The position numbers were made by a program, and so were the translations under genes. Positions 25,656-34,247 of a DNA stretch of 58,418 nucleotides are shown one piece after another (the first letter of the stretch is position 1; every line of letters starts with the position of its first letter). Below the pieces are notes generated by a model. The model had not been told where the DNA came from. It saw only the letters and a program-made list of their open reading frames with translations, and searched no databases. The stretch comes from Nitrospira sp. (GTDB lineage: Bacteria > Nitrospirota > Nitrospiria > Nitrospirales > Nitrospiraceae), in contig JAFEBH010000019.1 of NCBI GenBank assembly GCA_018242765.1, positions 1 through 58,418 of the forward strand. Reading direction: 5' to 3'.

Positions 25656-26750
25656 TTACACCTTCGGCTCTTGCTGTGTCGTACAATGGATGCCTCCGCC
25701 ACCGGCTGCGATGCCGTCAATGTTGATCTGAACCACGTCTCGACCAGGAAACGCGCGTTGCAATTCACGCTTGGCAGCCGCATCGGTTCGCAGATCTCCA
25801 AACTCAGGAGCAATCACCGCGCCATTGCAGACATAAAAATTGATGTAGCCAGCGGCGAAGTCGGCGTGTGCAGATTGCTCTCGTGCCGGTGCCTCCAGAG
25901 CGATGACCTCCAGCCTACGACCGTCGAAATCCGTTGCCCTGCGCAAAATGTCCAGATGCTGTTGAGCCACCGCGTAATCGAAGGACTTGGGATCAGGATC
26001 AGAGCCAGCGATCACGACCCCAGGGCGTGCGAAACGGGCGCAAAAGTCGGTGTGTCCATCGGTGATCTCTTGACCCGTGATACCAGGCAACCAGATGATC
26101 TTCTCCAACCCGAGTACCCGCTTGAGTTCCCGCTCGCACTGGGCCATGCTCACACCAGGATTGCGGTTCTCATTGAGCACACAACTCTCGGTGATGATCG
26201 CGGTACCGTGGCCGTCCACCTCAATCCCGCCGCCCTCAAGGACCAAGTCAGTCTGCATGCGGCGCACACCCGCTCGCTGCGCGACGAACGAGGCGACGTT
26301 GGCGTCTTGATGGAACTCCTGCTTCCCACCCCAGCCGTTGAAGTTGAAGTCAACTGTGGCTTTCTCCCCGTGTTCGGTCACGACAAACACCGGGCCGGTG
26401 TCGCGCATCCACACGTCATCAAGCGGGCAAAGAATCAGCTCTACTTTGGATCCCATCAGTTGTTTGGCTCGTCGCAAGTCCATTGGACGAACCAACATTG
26501 AAACCGGCTCGTACTTAGCGATGGTCAGGGCAATTGTTGCCAAGTTGCGCTGAACCTCCGGCAAGAGCTTCTTGCCCCATATTTTTTGGCTGGCCCCAAA
26601 GGCCATCCAGGTACGCTCGTGTGGGCCACATTCGTCCGGCATGAACCAACCGTCATTGCTATTCGCCATTGCGAACGCTTCCTTTGCGCCAAATACAGTG
26701 GCTGCGGTCAGTAGACCAAGATAGTGAATAATGGTGCGCCGCGTGGGCAT
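25656..26750 (-). CDS. aguA: Agmatine deiminase/PPAD-family protein with Tat-type signal
   Basis: This 364-residue protein of the peptidyl-arginine/agmatine deiminase family hydrolyses agmatine to N-carbamoylputrescine and ammonia in known members. Key elements are present: WMRDTGP (114-120), EGGGIEVDG (172-180), GHTDF (232-236) and GGGGIHCTTQQEP (350-362) with the nucleophilic Cys356. Unusually, it starts with a twin-arginine-like signal (TRRTIIHYLGLL ... AKEAFA), implying periplasmic export. GAGGAG precedes ATG 26750. Flanking recombinase fragments suggest it was acquired as cargo. Confidence 0.92.
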   Translation of the reverse strand: MPTRRTIIHYLGLLTAATVFGAKEAFAMANSNDGWFMPDECGPHERTWMAFGASQKIWGKKLLPEVQRNLATIALTIAKYEPVSMLVRPMDLRRAKQLMGSKVELILCPLDDVWMRDTGPVFVVTEHGEKATVDFNFNGWGGKQEFHQDANVASFVAQRAGVRRMQTDLVLEGGGIEVDGHGTAIITESCVLNENRNPGVSMAQCERELKRVLGLEKIIWLPGITGQEITDGHTDFCARFARPGVVIAGSDPDPKSFDYAVAQQHLDILRRATDFDGRRLEVIALEAPAREQSAHADFAAGYINFYVCNGAVIAPEFGDLRTDAAAKRELQRAFPGRDVVQINIDGIAAGGGGIHCTTQQEPKV

Positions 26751-26860
26751 GAAGTTTCTCCTCGAAGTCCGAGTCCTAGGCACATGGACTCGAAAGACCT
26801 CAGGAACGGCCCGTGATTAATGTTTTGACGGGATGGTACATCCGTTCCACATGACACCGC

Positions 26861-27193
26861 CTAGATCTGCGTCACCGCATCTTCCGCGCCCTCCAGCAAC
26901 CGCTGCACTTCTTTCACATAAATCTCCGTCGTCGCATAGTGCTGATGCCGCATCATCTCTTGCACCCGCGTGGGATTCGCATCATTGAGCAAGGCAAAGG
27001 GGGGGGTGGAGTGGCGGAGACTGTGGACCACGATGCCGGGTTTTTTCACGCCGGCGAGGAGCAGCCCTTCTGTAATCATGCGATGAATCGCGCGCGTCGA
27101 CAGCCGCTTCCCGGCCGGCGTTACCACACTTCCCATATGATCGAAACAAACCGCACTCGCAAAAAGCGGATCATGCTCCTTCAGCGGTTTCAT
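26861..27193 (-). pseudogene. C-terminal fragment of a tyrosine recombinase (copy 2)
   Basis: This 110-codon frame encodes GKRLSTRAIHRMITEGLLLA, IVVHSLRHSTPPFALLNDAN and MMRHQHYATTEIYVKEV. It keeps the second catalytic half (HxxR, His, Tyr) but lacks the N-terminal domain and the first catalytic Arg. It could not act alone. It is similar to the fragment at 25109-25440 and in the same orientation. An ATG is available, so a short protein could still be made. Confidence 0.75.
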
Positions 27194-27286
27194 TGGTCCT
27201 CAGCCATACACACGTATGGATCACCGAGCGGAGTGGCCGATAACGTCCTCGGACGCCGTCGGCCCTCGTGCCAGGGGCGTCCCTCT

Positions 27287-27826
27287 TCACTCCCACGTCC
27301 AGAGAGGATAGATGAGGCTTTGGATGTGCATGCGGCGTACGGGACCAAAGTATCGAGCATCGTAAGAACGGTTGTTGGTGTCCGACATCAACAAGAGTTC
27401 CGTTGGAGCAAGCACATGATCGGTGATACGAAACCGTGGCAGCGGTCGTCCCATCGGATCCGCCTCAAAGGGTTGACTCGCTGGCATGAGCGTTCCATTG
27501 ATCGTCACACCATCATCGGTCACGCTCACTACATCGTTGTGGGCAGCAAGGACTTTTTTCATCATGTAGCCGTATCCGCCAGGGCAGAATCCCGCCCCGA
27601 TGTAGCCCCGCTCCTTCGCCAGGTCAAACTCCGAACGCTCCGGTGGGCAGAATAGCACATACGCCCCTTTCTCAATCGAATCGTTCGACATCAGATAGAG
27701 ACCGAGCGGAATGCTGCGCGTCGTGTTGAAACGAAGACCTGATTGATGAGCCAGGACGAGGCCCAGTGCGAGACAGAGACCCGCAATCACAATCGGGTGA
27801 CGGAAGCGGCTCTCCCAGGTCGTCAT
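27287..27826 (-). CDS. traF: TraF, pilin-processing signal peptidase-like enzyme
   Basis: This 179-residue S26-type peptidase matches RP4 TraF, which removes the C-terminal end of TrbC pilin and circularises it. The nucleophile region is NTTRSIPLGLY with Ser38, and the Lys of the pair is in MMKKVLAAHND (90-91). An N-terminal membrane helix (about 11-28) anchors it. Overlap with traG by 4 bp places it last in the minus-strand transfer operon. It links this half functionally to trbC at the left edge. Confidence 0.93.
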   Translation of the reverse strand: MTTWESRFRHPIVIAGLCLALGLVLAHQSGLRFNTTRSIPLGLYLMSNDSIEKGAYVLFCPPERSEFDLAKERGYIGAGFCPGGYGYMMKKVLAAHNDVVSVTDDGVTINGTLMPASQPFEADPMGRPLPRFRITDHVLAPTELLLMSDTNNRSYDARYFGPVRRMHIQSLIYPLWTWE

Positions 27827-29799
27827 AGCTCGATCTTCACGGTCTGTGGCACGTGCGGCTCACAGAGCCTGTCGCTGATTGCTGGCGGTGGAATAGCCGC
27901 CCGAGCCGCGAAAATAGGATCGTGAAAAAAGAGTGGTTGGCGGCCGTAGATCGCCGGAAATCCTGCGACGTAGATCACCATGTCCCCGGCTTCCATGATC
28001 TGTCCCTGCGCGTCTTTCTTCGGCCCCGGCATCCGGAGACATTCATCGGGGGTGAGCAACGGCCGTTGCACCTCGTGGTGCGTGCGCGATTCCTGGGCCT
28101 GGATGGCGCTCATGCGGCGTCGGCTCACCGTCAGTTTTTCCTGAATGACGGTCGTTTGTCCCGTGAGACGGGACAGATGTTCAGCGGTTTCGAGGCGATT
28201 CGGGGGAAACGCATTTTGGATATGGCAGTTGGAGCTAATGGCTTCATCCGCCCCGTACCCGGTCTCACGGCTCTTGAGTTGGTTGATGTCCTGGCAGATC
28301 AAATAGAACTTCAGCCCATAACCCGCCATGAACGCGAGGGATTCTTGGAAGATCTCGAGCTTGCCGAGACTCGGAAACTCATCGAGCATGCCGAGCAAGC
28401 GATGTTGATAGGCTGCGTGAGTCGTGAGCGGTGGTTGAGTGGACCGGACACCCCTTCCCTTACACAATCGACTCCACCAGGATGTGGGCGCGGTCTCACG
28501 ATGAACGGCAATCGTGTCGGTGAGTAAGCGTAGCGCCATGGCCACGAACACGCGAATCAGCGGACGCAGCCGGGCTTTGTCGTTCGGCTTGGTGACAAGG
28601 TACAGACTCACCGGACTTGGATGGTGCATGAGATCTCGAATCTTGAATTCTGAGGCACTGACGTTGTGGGCGACGAGGGGATCGCGATACAGCGCGAGGT
28701 AGGATTTCGCAGACGAGAGGACCGAGCCTGCTTCCTCCTCCGGCCGATCTTTCATGTCTCGAGCCGCGGCGCCCACCACCGGATGCACCTGCCCGTTCAC
28801 GTGACCATAGGTCGTCATCTCCTCCCACAGCTCGCCGATTTTCCGTTGGGGATCGGCCAGCATCCGATCGACGGCGGGTAAGGAGGTGGTGGTGCCGTCG
28901 TGCCGAGCTTTATACAGCGCATGCAGCATGACGCCCACCAGCAAGGCTTGGCTCGTCTTCTGCCAATGAGATTCCAGGCCCCGTCCGTCTGGATCGACCA
29001 GGATCGTGGCCAGATTCTGGACGTCGGCCACTTCGTGTTCGGTCCCGAGCCGAACTTCATCCAGCGGATTCCACCGCACACTGCCCTGTGCGGCGGCCGG
29101 TTCAAAACGCAGCACGTTATTCTTCGCGTGGTGCTGTCGCCATCCGGCGGTGAGCTCCCACAACTCCCCTTTTAGATCCGCAATGAGGGCGCTATGCGGC
29201 CAGGACAACAGCGTCGGAATAACCAAGCCGACCCCTTTGCCGGATCGGGTCGGCGCATAGGTCAACACATGCTCCGGCCCACTGTGGCGCAAGTAGTGCA
29301 GCGTGCCCTTCGCATCCATCCACCCACCCACATACACGCCATCGGCTGAGGGGCGCGGCGAGCCCTTGACCCAATCTATGACCGTGCGTGCGCGAGGCAG
29401 CAACGTGGCGGCTTCAAGATCCTCTCGGTTGGCCCATCGTGCCGAGCCGTGCAGGAATGGATTCGGTCGAGGCCGTGACGCCTGGACGGTGCGCGCGATG
29501 GCGAGACACAACAACCCGCTTGCCGCCACGATCATGCCGAATCCTCCGGATTGTCGGAGCTGCAGCGGATAGTCGCTCGTCCAACGGGAGGCCCATTCAA
29601 GAATGGCCCAGGGCTTATACAGTCCACCGACATGGTCGCCTAACACCTCCTGATAGTTGAAGGTATAGGCGAAAAATTGTGTGGCCGACTGCAATCCAAA
29701 GACGAGGGAGGCACAGGCCAAAAAGGGAATCACCAGGCCTGGTTTGGGGTGTGGGGCTCGAACTTGGGGACCGACCGCATTGTTGTAGGTCGTGCTCAT
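27823..29799 (-). CDS. traG: TraG/VirD4 coupling protein
   Basis: This 658-residue type IV coupling ATPase brings the relaxase-DNA complex to the secretion channel. Two membrane helices lie near the N-terminus (about 22-50 and 86-105). Walker A is APTRSGKGVG (about 182-191), Walker B LLGMLDEFPSLGKLE (about 468-482), and the VYLVTKPND-like and QDINQLKS segments fit the family. Start and stop overlap traI and traF by 4 bp each, as in RP4 Tra1. Confidence 0.97.
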   Translation of the reverse strand: MSTTYNNAVGPQVRAPHPKPGLVIPFLACASLVFGLQSATQFFAYTFNYQEVLGDHVGGLYKPWAILEWASRWTSDYPLQLRQSGGFGMIVAASGLLCLAIARTVQASRPRPNPFLHGSARWANREDLEAATLLPRARTVIDWVKGSPRPSADGVYVGGWMDAKGTLHYLRHSGPEHVLTYAPTRSGKGVGLVIPTLLSWPHSALIADLKGELWELTAGWRQHHAKNNVLRFEPAAAQGSVRWNPLDEVRLGTEHEVADVQNLATILVDPDGRGLESHWQKTSQALLVGVMLHALYKARHDGTTTSLPAVDRMLADPQRKIGELWEEMTTYGHVNGQVHPVVGAAARDMKDRPEEEAGSVLSSAKSYLALYRDPLVAHNVSASEFKIRDLMHHPSPVSLYLVTKPNDKARLRPLIRVFVAMALRLLTDTIAVHRETAPTSWWSRLCKGRGVRSTQPPLTTHAAYQHRLLGMLDEFPSLGKLEIFQESLAFMAGYGLKFYLICQDINQLKSRETGYGADEAISSNCHIQNAFPPNRLETAEHLSRLTGQTTVIQEKLTVSRRRMSAIQAQESRTHHEVQRPLLTPDECLRMPGPKKDAQGQIMEAGDMVIYVAGFPAIYGRQPLFFHDPIFAARAAIPPPAISDRLCEPHVPQTVKIEL

Positions 29800-31700
29800 C
29801 GCCGGCGTCCTTTTCCAAGCCTGATCGCACCTGAGGCATTCAGATGAAGCGTGCGCCCTCGTGTGAACGAGGTGAGTCGCCCGTAGGTCGCCTCATCGAT
29901 GGACAACACTACAATTTCGTCCTGTCGATGGACCAACGCGAAAGACCTGCCGTCGATCTTCTGCACAGCACCGAACTGCACAATCCCCTGGTCTCGTGCC
30001 TCGAAGCGTCTGACGGTCGGCGTCCGAATGATCTGTAACCGTTTTCGTTCCTGTTCCGCAAGATGGCGAAGCACGGCATCACTCGGCGGGGTGAGTGGTA
30101 TCGGAGCGGTTTGCGTCGGACCTGTGTTGGACTGGGTATCCCGTGTGGGTGGGCGTCGGGATTCCTGAGTAAGATGTTGCCGCTGCTGTTCCAGCCTCGC
30201 GTCATCGAATCGAATGGTCAGACGAGAGTGAGCCGCCACCTGTGCCACACGAGTTTGAAACGCATCGGAGCCTGACACCGCGATCGTAGTCCCGTACTTC
30301 TGTATCGCGAGCCGGAGCGCCGCGTCTATTCCTTCGTTCGTGACTTCGCGCGAGACCTGGAGACGGGCCCCATCGTCCCGGACGGCCGAGAGCCCAACAC
30401 GATAAATGATGGTCCCTTGTTTCGTAATGTAGTCTTGATGCGCACCCACGACCGCTTTCACGAAGCTGGTTCCAACTGCCGCGATCGTGTCGCCGGTGAG
30501 ACCGCGGGAGGCGTCTCTGGCGCGTAACGCGCGCAGCGCCTCTGTATTACCCGCAAGCGCCTGCTGTCGGAGCCAATCAGCCCATGTCAGTCTCTGATAG
30601 CGTGCCGTGATGGCGGCACAGTCCTGTCGATGTCGATCGACAATCTGATGGAGATCGGACCGAAGCGACTGCGACACCTTCGCGTAGAGCAGTTTCTTCG
30701 TGATCCGTCCCCTCATGGTCAATTTGATCGTGTCTCGTTTGATCTGTCCGGCTCGCTTGGCCGCATCGATGTGCTGCGTCTTCCGGCTCCGCGCCTCTTG
30801 CATCGCGACAGCTCGCCTTTGAGCGCGGACGAGCCGGTCTTGTTGATACCGCTCATAGAGCGCTGTCGTATCCATGCGGCTGCGCACCGGCTTCGGTTCG
30901 TAGCGGCGTGTGGGCTTCGCGGTTTGGACGATACCGGGTGGTTGAAACCGACCGAGACGCCGTTCGAGGGACATCTTGGAGAGATCCCGCGCCACCGAGC
31001 TGGCCCGCACAAAGGTCCCCTGCCCGTCCGTGATGACCAACCCTTGGCCGCGTGGTTGGATGGCCAAGCCATGCTGATGCAGCACCTGATGCAATGCAGA
31101 CCAGGTGTCTGCCGACCGAAGTTCGTGAAGACACTCCCGTTGCATCCAGCCGATCAGGCTTTCGGTGCCCGCCTGCCGCTCCATATCTGACGCCCGATTC
31201 TCCCCACTGGTTTTCCGGACCTGGTGCTGGTCCCGTTCGAGATGAAAGGCCTCCTCCAAGCTGTCGCACAGTTCTCCAAAAGCCTGATAGGCCTTGTACG
31301 GCTCATGCAGGGTATAGCGGGTCGGATGAATTTTGTTGATGGCCAGATGCAGATGGACATTGTTGGTGTCATGGTGGAGCACACTCACCCGTTGGTGCTC
31401 ACCAAATCCCAGTCGGTGACAGATGCGAGCTTCGATCGCTCGAACGGTCGCCGCCGAGGGGAGCTCACCAGGCCGGAAACTGATGATGAGATGATAGGTC
31501 TTATCCGACTGCGCTCTGGTGTTGAGCGATTGGGTATTGAGCATTTCCAGTGACGCGGCGTCGTGCCGGTCGCTGTGGCAATTGGTCACCGTGATCTCTC
31601 CGACCCGTTCCTGTCGACCGTGGGTGTTGGTGAGATAGTCCACGAGGGACACGACATTGCTCTTCCGCAGCGTTCGCATCGGGACATGCTTGATGATCAT
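29796..31700 (-). CDS. traI: TraI, MOBP-type relaxase
   Basis: This 634-residue relaxase nicks oriT and stays bound to the 5' end of the transferred strand. The active-site tyrosine is probably Tyr22 (VDYLTN), the same number as in RP4 TraI. The metal-binding motif HHDTNNVHLHLAINKIHP spans about 109-126. The C-terminal half is a linker with a predicted LPD/MobA-like region and basic tail. It overlaps traJ and traG by 4 bp. The RP4-like nic site lies about 520 bp upstream of its start, beyond traJ. Confidence 0.96.
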   Translation of the reverse strand: MIIKHVPMRTLRKSNVVSLVDYLTNTHGRQERVGEITVTNCHSDRHDAASLEMLNTQSLNTRAQSDKTYHLIISFRPGELPSAATVRAIEARICHRLGFGEHQRVSVLHHDTNNVHLHLAINKIHPTRYTLHEPYKAYQAFGELCDSLEEAFHLERDQHQVRKTSGENRASDMERQAGTESLIGWMQRECLHELRSADTWSALHQVLHQHGLAIQPRGQGLVITDGQGTFVRASSVARDLSKMSLERRLGRFQPPGIVQTAKPTRRYEPKPVRSRMDTTALYERYQQDRLVRAQRRAVAMQEARSRKTQHIDAAKRAGQIKRDTIKLTMRGRITKKLLYAKVSQSLRSDLHQIVDRHRQDCAAITARYQRLTWADWLRQQALAGNTEALRALRARDASRGLTGDTIAAVGTSFVKAVVGAHQDYITKQGTIIYRVGLSAVRDDGARLQVSREVTNEGIDAALRLAIQKYGTTIAVSGSDAFQTRVAQVAAHSRLTIRFDDARLEQQRQHLTQESRRPPTRDTQSNTGPTQTAPIPLTPPSDAVLRHLAEQERKRLQIIRTPTVRRFEARDQGIVQFGAVQKIDGRSFALVHRQDEIVVLSIDEATYGRLTSFTRGRTLHLNASGAIRLGKGRRR

Positions 31701-32122
31701 GTGTCGTCGTCCTTCTGTGAACTCGTGCGTGGGCTCGTGCCTGGACTTGAAATGGGTTCGGCCTGTGGCCGAAGGACCTTCTGCATCAGCACGAGCATCT
31801 GATCTTGTGTCCGGTCGATCTTCTTCAAGGTCTCACGGATGGTGCGGGCATCGATCCCCGGGGCGGGCTTCCCACTGGAGAGCCAGAGCTTCATGAGTCC
31901 GCCGAGTCGTCCCAGATCGCCATTGATTTTGACCAGCTCTTCGACCTGATGATGGTCCACGATGCTGCGAATGGGATAGCCCATGCCGACACGCAACAGG
32001 TAGGACGACTTACTCAATCCGGTCGAGTGGGCTTGTTGCTCGATGGTCTCCCGCTCGTCGGGGAAACAATAGACTTTGATCGGTTGGTAATCCTTGCGAT
32101 TCTTTGGTGCTCGAGTCTTCAT
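31697..32122 (-). CDS. traJ: TraJ, oriT-binding relaxosome protein
   Basis: This 141-residue protein has a ribbon-helix-helix-like N-terminus (PIKVYCFPDERETIEQQAHS then TGLSKSSYLLRVGMGYPI) followed by the MobC/TraJ segment GDLGRLGGLMKLWL. In RP4, TraJ binds the inverted repeat next to nic and recruits TraI. Here the gene starts directly beside the oriT-like region and is read away from it, matching RP4. It overlaps traI by 4 bp. Confidence 0.92.
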   Translation of the reverse strand: MKTRAPKNRKDYQPIKVYCFPDERETIEQQAHSTGLSKSSYLLRVGMGYPIRSIVDHHQVEELVKINGDLGRLGGLMKLWLSSGKPAPGIDARTIRETLKKIDRTQDQMLVLMQKVLRPQAEPISSPGTSPRTSSQKDDDT

Positions 32123-32129
32123 CCGCCTG

Positions 32130-32235
32130 TTCCGCAGGATAGATCCCCGTTGAGCGCGCAGGCGCGAAGAAGGGAACTGTGAAGGGTGGCCGACCAGTTT
32201 ACTGGTGGGCCCCCTTCACCTATCCTGCCCAGCAC
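32130..32235. other. oriT: Origin of transfer (oriT), RP4/IncP-like
   Basis: The stretch between traJ and traK closely follows the RP4 oriT. It contains GCAGGAT, CCCGTTGAGC, a GCGAAGAAGGGAACTGTGAAG block and the nic motif CACCTATCCTGCCC (32217-32230). By analogy the nick lies between G32227 and C32228. A TraJ-type inverted repeat sits beside it (outer arms GTGAAGGG 32179-32186 and CCCTTCAC 32212-32219, inner arms ACCAG/CTGGT). I know the RP4 sequence from memory, so exact identity counts are not given. Confidence 0.92.
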
Positions 32236-32398
32236 ACTCTCGTTCTTTCTTCCTATAACAACATTAAGCATTGTACTGCAAGCGTTGATTCTGGTAGTGA
32301 TAGGTTTCATTTCTCTGGATAGCGTGTGCTTACCGCGTTGTTTACACGTTGTTGGCTCGTGTAGGTGATGATTGTCCCGAGGAAGGCAGGGAGCACGA

Positions 32399-32734
32399 AT
32401 GGCACACAGTCTGTCGGCGCGGATTGCAGAGCGTGTCAGCAAGTACCCGGCGTCCCCCCGTGAACGCAATCGCGCCGTCTTTCTCGCGTTGCTCCCAGAG
32501 ATTCGTCAGGCGATGGACGAGGGCTGGTCCGTGATCACGATTTGGCGGACACTACACGCGGAACAGAAGGTGACCTTCAGCTATCAGGCCTTTCGTCTGT
32601 ACGTGAAGAAGTGGATCCTGGCGCCCGCGAGAACCCGAACCGGTACCACGCCTCTTCCGCGCGAGCCGGTCCCCGCGAAAGGGACCACGGGCTTTACGTT
32701 TAATCCTGTTCCCAACAAGGAGGAACTCATCTAA
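32399..32734 (+). CDS. traK: TraK, oriT-binding accessory protein
   Basis: This 111-residue basic protein has a helix-turn-helix-like middle (ERNRAVFLALLPEIRQAMDE, TIWRTLHAEQKVTFSYQAFR) and a Pro/Thr-rich tail. RP4 TraK wraps the intergenic side of oriT and exposes nic. Here the gene begins 171 bp to the right of the predicted nic site and is read away from it. AGGGAG lies before ATG 32399. The stop overlaps the traL start (TAATG). Confidence 0.9.
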   Translation: MAHSLSARIAERVSKYPASPRERNRAVFLALLPEIRQAMDEGWSVITIWRTLHAEQKVTFSYQAFRLYVKKWILAPARTRTGTTPLPREPVPAKGTTGFTFNPVPNKEELI

Positions 32735-33459
32735 TGGCATCCATTCATCTGATCTTGCAAGGCAAAGGCGGTGTCGGCAAATCCATGATTGCGGCGTTCA
32801 TCGCTCAGTACAAACTGGGCAAAGGCAAACTCCCGCTCTGTTTCGATACCGATCCGGTCAATGCGTCGTTTGAGGCCTACAAGAACTTGAAGGTGTCCCG
32901 GCTGAGCATTCTGCAGCACGAGGAGATCGATCCGCGCCGGTTTGATCAGTTGATTGAACAGATCGCGAACGCGAAAACTGATGTGATTATTGATAATGGC
33001 GCGAGTTCCTTCGTGCCGCTCTCGGCCTATGTGCTGTCGAATCACGTGCCGACCTTGCTGCGCGACATGGGCCATCAGCTCATCGTGCATACGGTCGTCA
33101 CCGGAGGACAAGCTTTGCTCGACACGCTCACCGGGATGACGCAGCTCATCCGTCAGTTCCCGGCTGACGTCCCCTTCGTCGTCTGGTTGAATCCGTACTG
33201 GGGGCCGATCGAGTTGGAGGGAAAATCCTTTGAGCAGATGAAGGCTTATCGGGAGCACAAAGATCGGATCTCGGCTGTCATCCCGCTCCCGGAGTTGAAA
33301 AAGGAAACGTTTGGGCGGGATCTCAGCGACATGCTCCAAGCCCATCTGACCTTTGATGAGGCCAGCGCCCTCCCCTCGCTCACGATCATGGCACGGCAAC
33401 GGTTGTCGATCATCAAGAAGCAGCTCTTTGAACAGTTCTCGGCTGTGCCGGTGTTGTGA
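32734..33459 (+). CDS. traL: TraL, ParA-like ATPase
   Basis: This 241-residue P-loop ATPase of the ParA/MinD/SIMIBI type has the deviant Walker A GKGGVGKS near residues 11-18 and a CFDTDPVNASF switch region. RP4 TraL has the same composition and the same place between traK and traM. Its role in transfer is not well defined; related proteins help position or regulate the relaxosome. AAGGAGG precedes the start. Confidence 0.93.
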   Translation: MASIHLILQGKGGVGKSMIAAFIAQYKLGKGKLPLCFDTDPVNASFEAYKNLKVSRLSILQHEEIDPRRFDQLIEQIANAKTDVIIDNGASSFVPLSAYVLSNHVPTLLRDMGHQLIVHTVVTGGQALLDTLTGMTQLIRQFPADVPFVVWLNPYWGPIELEGKSFEQMKAYREHKDRISAVIPLPELKKETFGRDLSDMLQAHLTFDEASALPSLTIMARQRLSIIKKQLFEQFSAVPVL

Positions 33460-33899
33460 TGGGCGAGGACCCCACCGACGACTTGCTCAAGGACATTGCC
33501 TCGAAGCATGGCGTGGCGCTGGACAGAGCGGACCCGATTTTGATGGTGCAGACCATGCACGCTAGGTTATTGGCCGAGAGCCGGTCCGCGCAACACGCCA
33601 TGCTCGAGGACTATCGCACCACGCTCGAAGGCCTACTCGATCGATGGAGCACGGAGACGACAGCCAAAGCGGAGCGGATCGTCACGGCCTCGCTGACCGC
33701 GAGCACGGAGACCATGAAGGCGCAGATGGCGACTCACACCACGGACCTGGCCCGTACCATCCGGAAGGAAGTCACCGAGGTAGTGGAAACGACCGAGACG
33801 CGACTGCGCAGGGCCACTACAGTGGGGTACGTGAATCTCCTCGCAGCACTCGTGACCTTTCTCTCAGCCGTCGTGGTCTATTGGACGCTCCGACCGTAA
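33459..33899 (+). CDS. traM: TraM-like conjugation protein
   Basis: This protein of about 146 residues starts MGEDPTDDLLKDIASKHGVA. It has a long helical middle rich in Thr, Ala and charged residues (probable coiled coil, about 30-115) and one C-terminal membrane helix (about 123-142). This matches the third gene of the RP4 traKLM leader operon. ATG 33459 overlaps the traL stop; GTG 33456 is an alternative. Its function in RP4-type systems is accessory and poorly known. Confidence 0.82.
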   Translation: MGEDPTDDLLKDIASKHGVALDRADPILMVQTMHARLLAESRSAQHAMLEDYRTTLEGLLDRWSTETTAKAERIVTASLTASTETMKAQMATHTTDLARTIRKEVTEVVETTETRLRRATTVGYVNLLAALVTFLSAVVVYWTLRP

Positions 33900-34144
33900 C
33901 TCGTGAGTCCACCCCAACAGATTGTGGCGACATCCGCACAGAACCGATGCCTAAAGAGTAGGCAACGTGCTCAATCGGTCTTCATTCGTGAACATTCAGC
34001 GCAACTGCTCGATCTGTTCACACGGTTATCCCCAAAACATGGGGACAGTGGGGCGGCTGATGAGGCGAGCACTCGCGCCAGCCAACAGCCTCAGAGGGCT
34101 GGCACGCCTGCAACGCCCTATCCGCCGACATCGGAATCGGGCGT

Positions 34145-34173
34145 TCCCGCCCCGTAGTGGGTGAGGGGCGGGA
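34145..34173. terminator. GC-rich hairpin after traKLM
   Basis: TCCCGCCCC and GGGGCGGGA form a 9-bp stem around an 11-base loop, between the convergent ends of traM and the DUF4942 gene. No U-tract follows, so a weak or factor-assisted terminator is likely. The rest of 33900-34247 shows no gene. Confidence 0.45.
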
Positions 34174-34247
34174 CACGCGATCAAAGGAAAACGTCGTGAT
34201 TCCCTCCCCTCTCACCTGCTGTCCCATCCCACCAGCGCCAATCCTCC

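Noticed and set aside
25653..26501. 282-codon plus-strand frame
   Set aside because: It lies opposite the agmatine deiminase gene, which has all active-site motifs.
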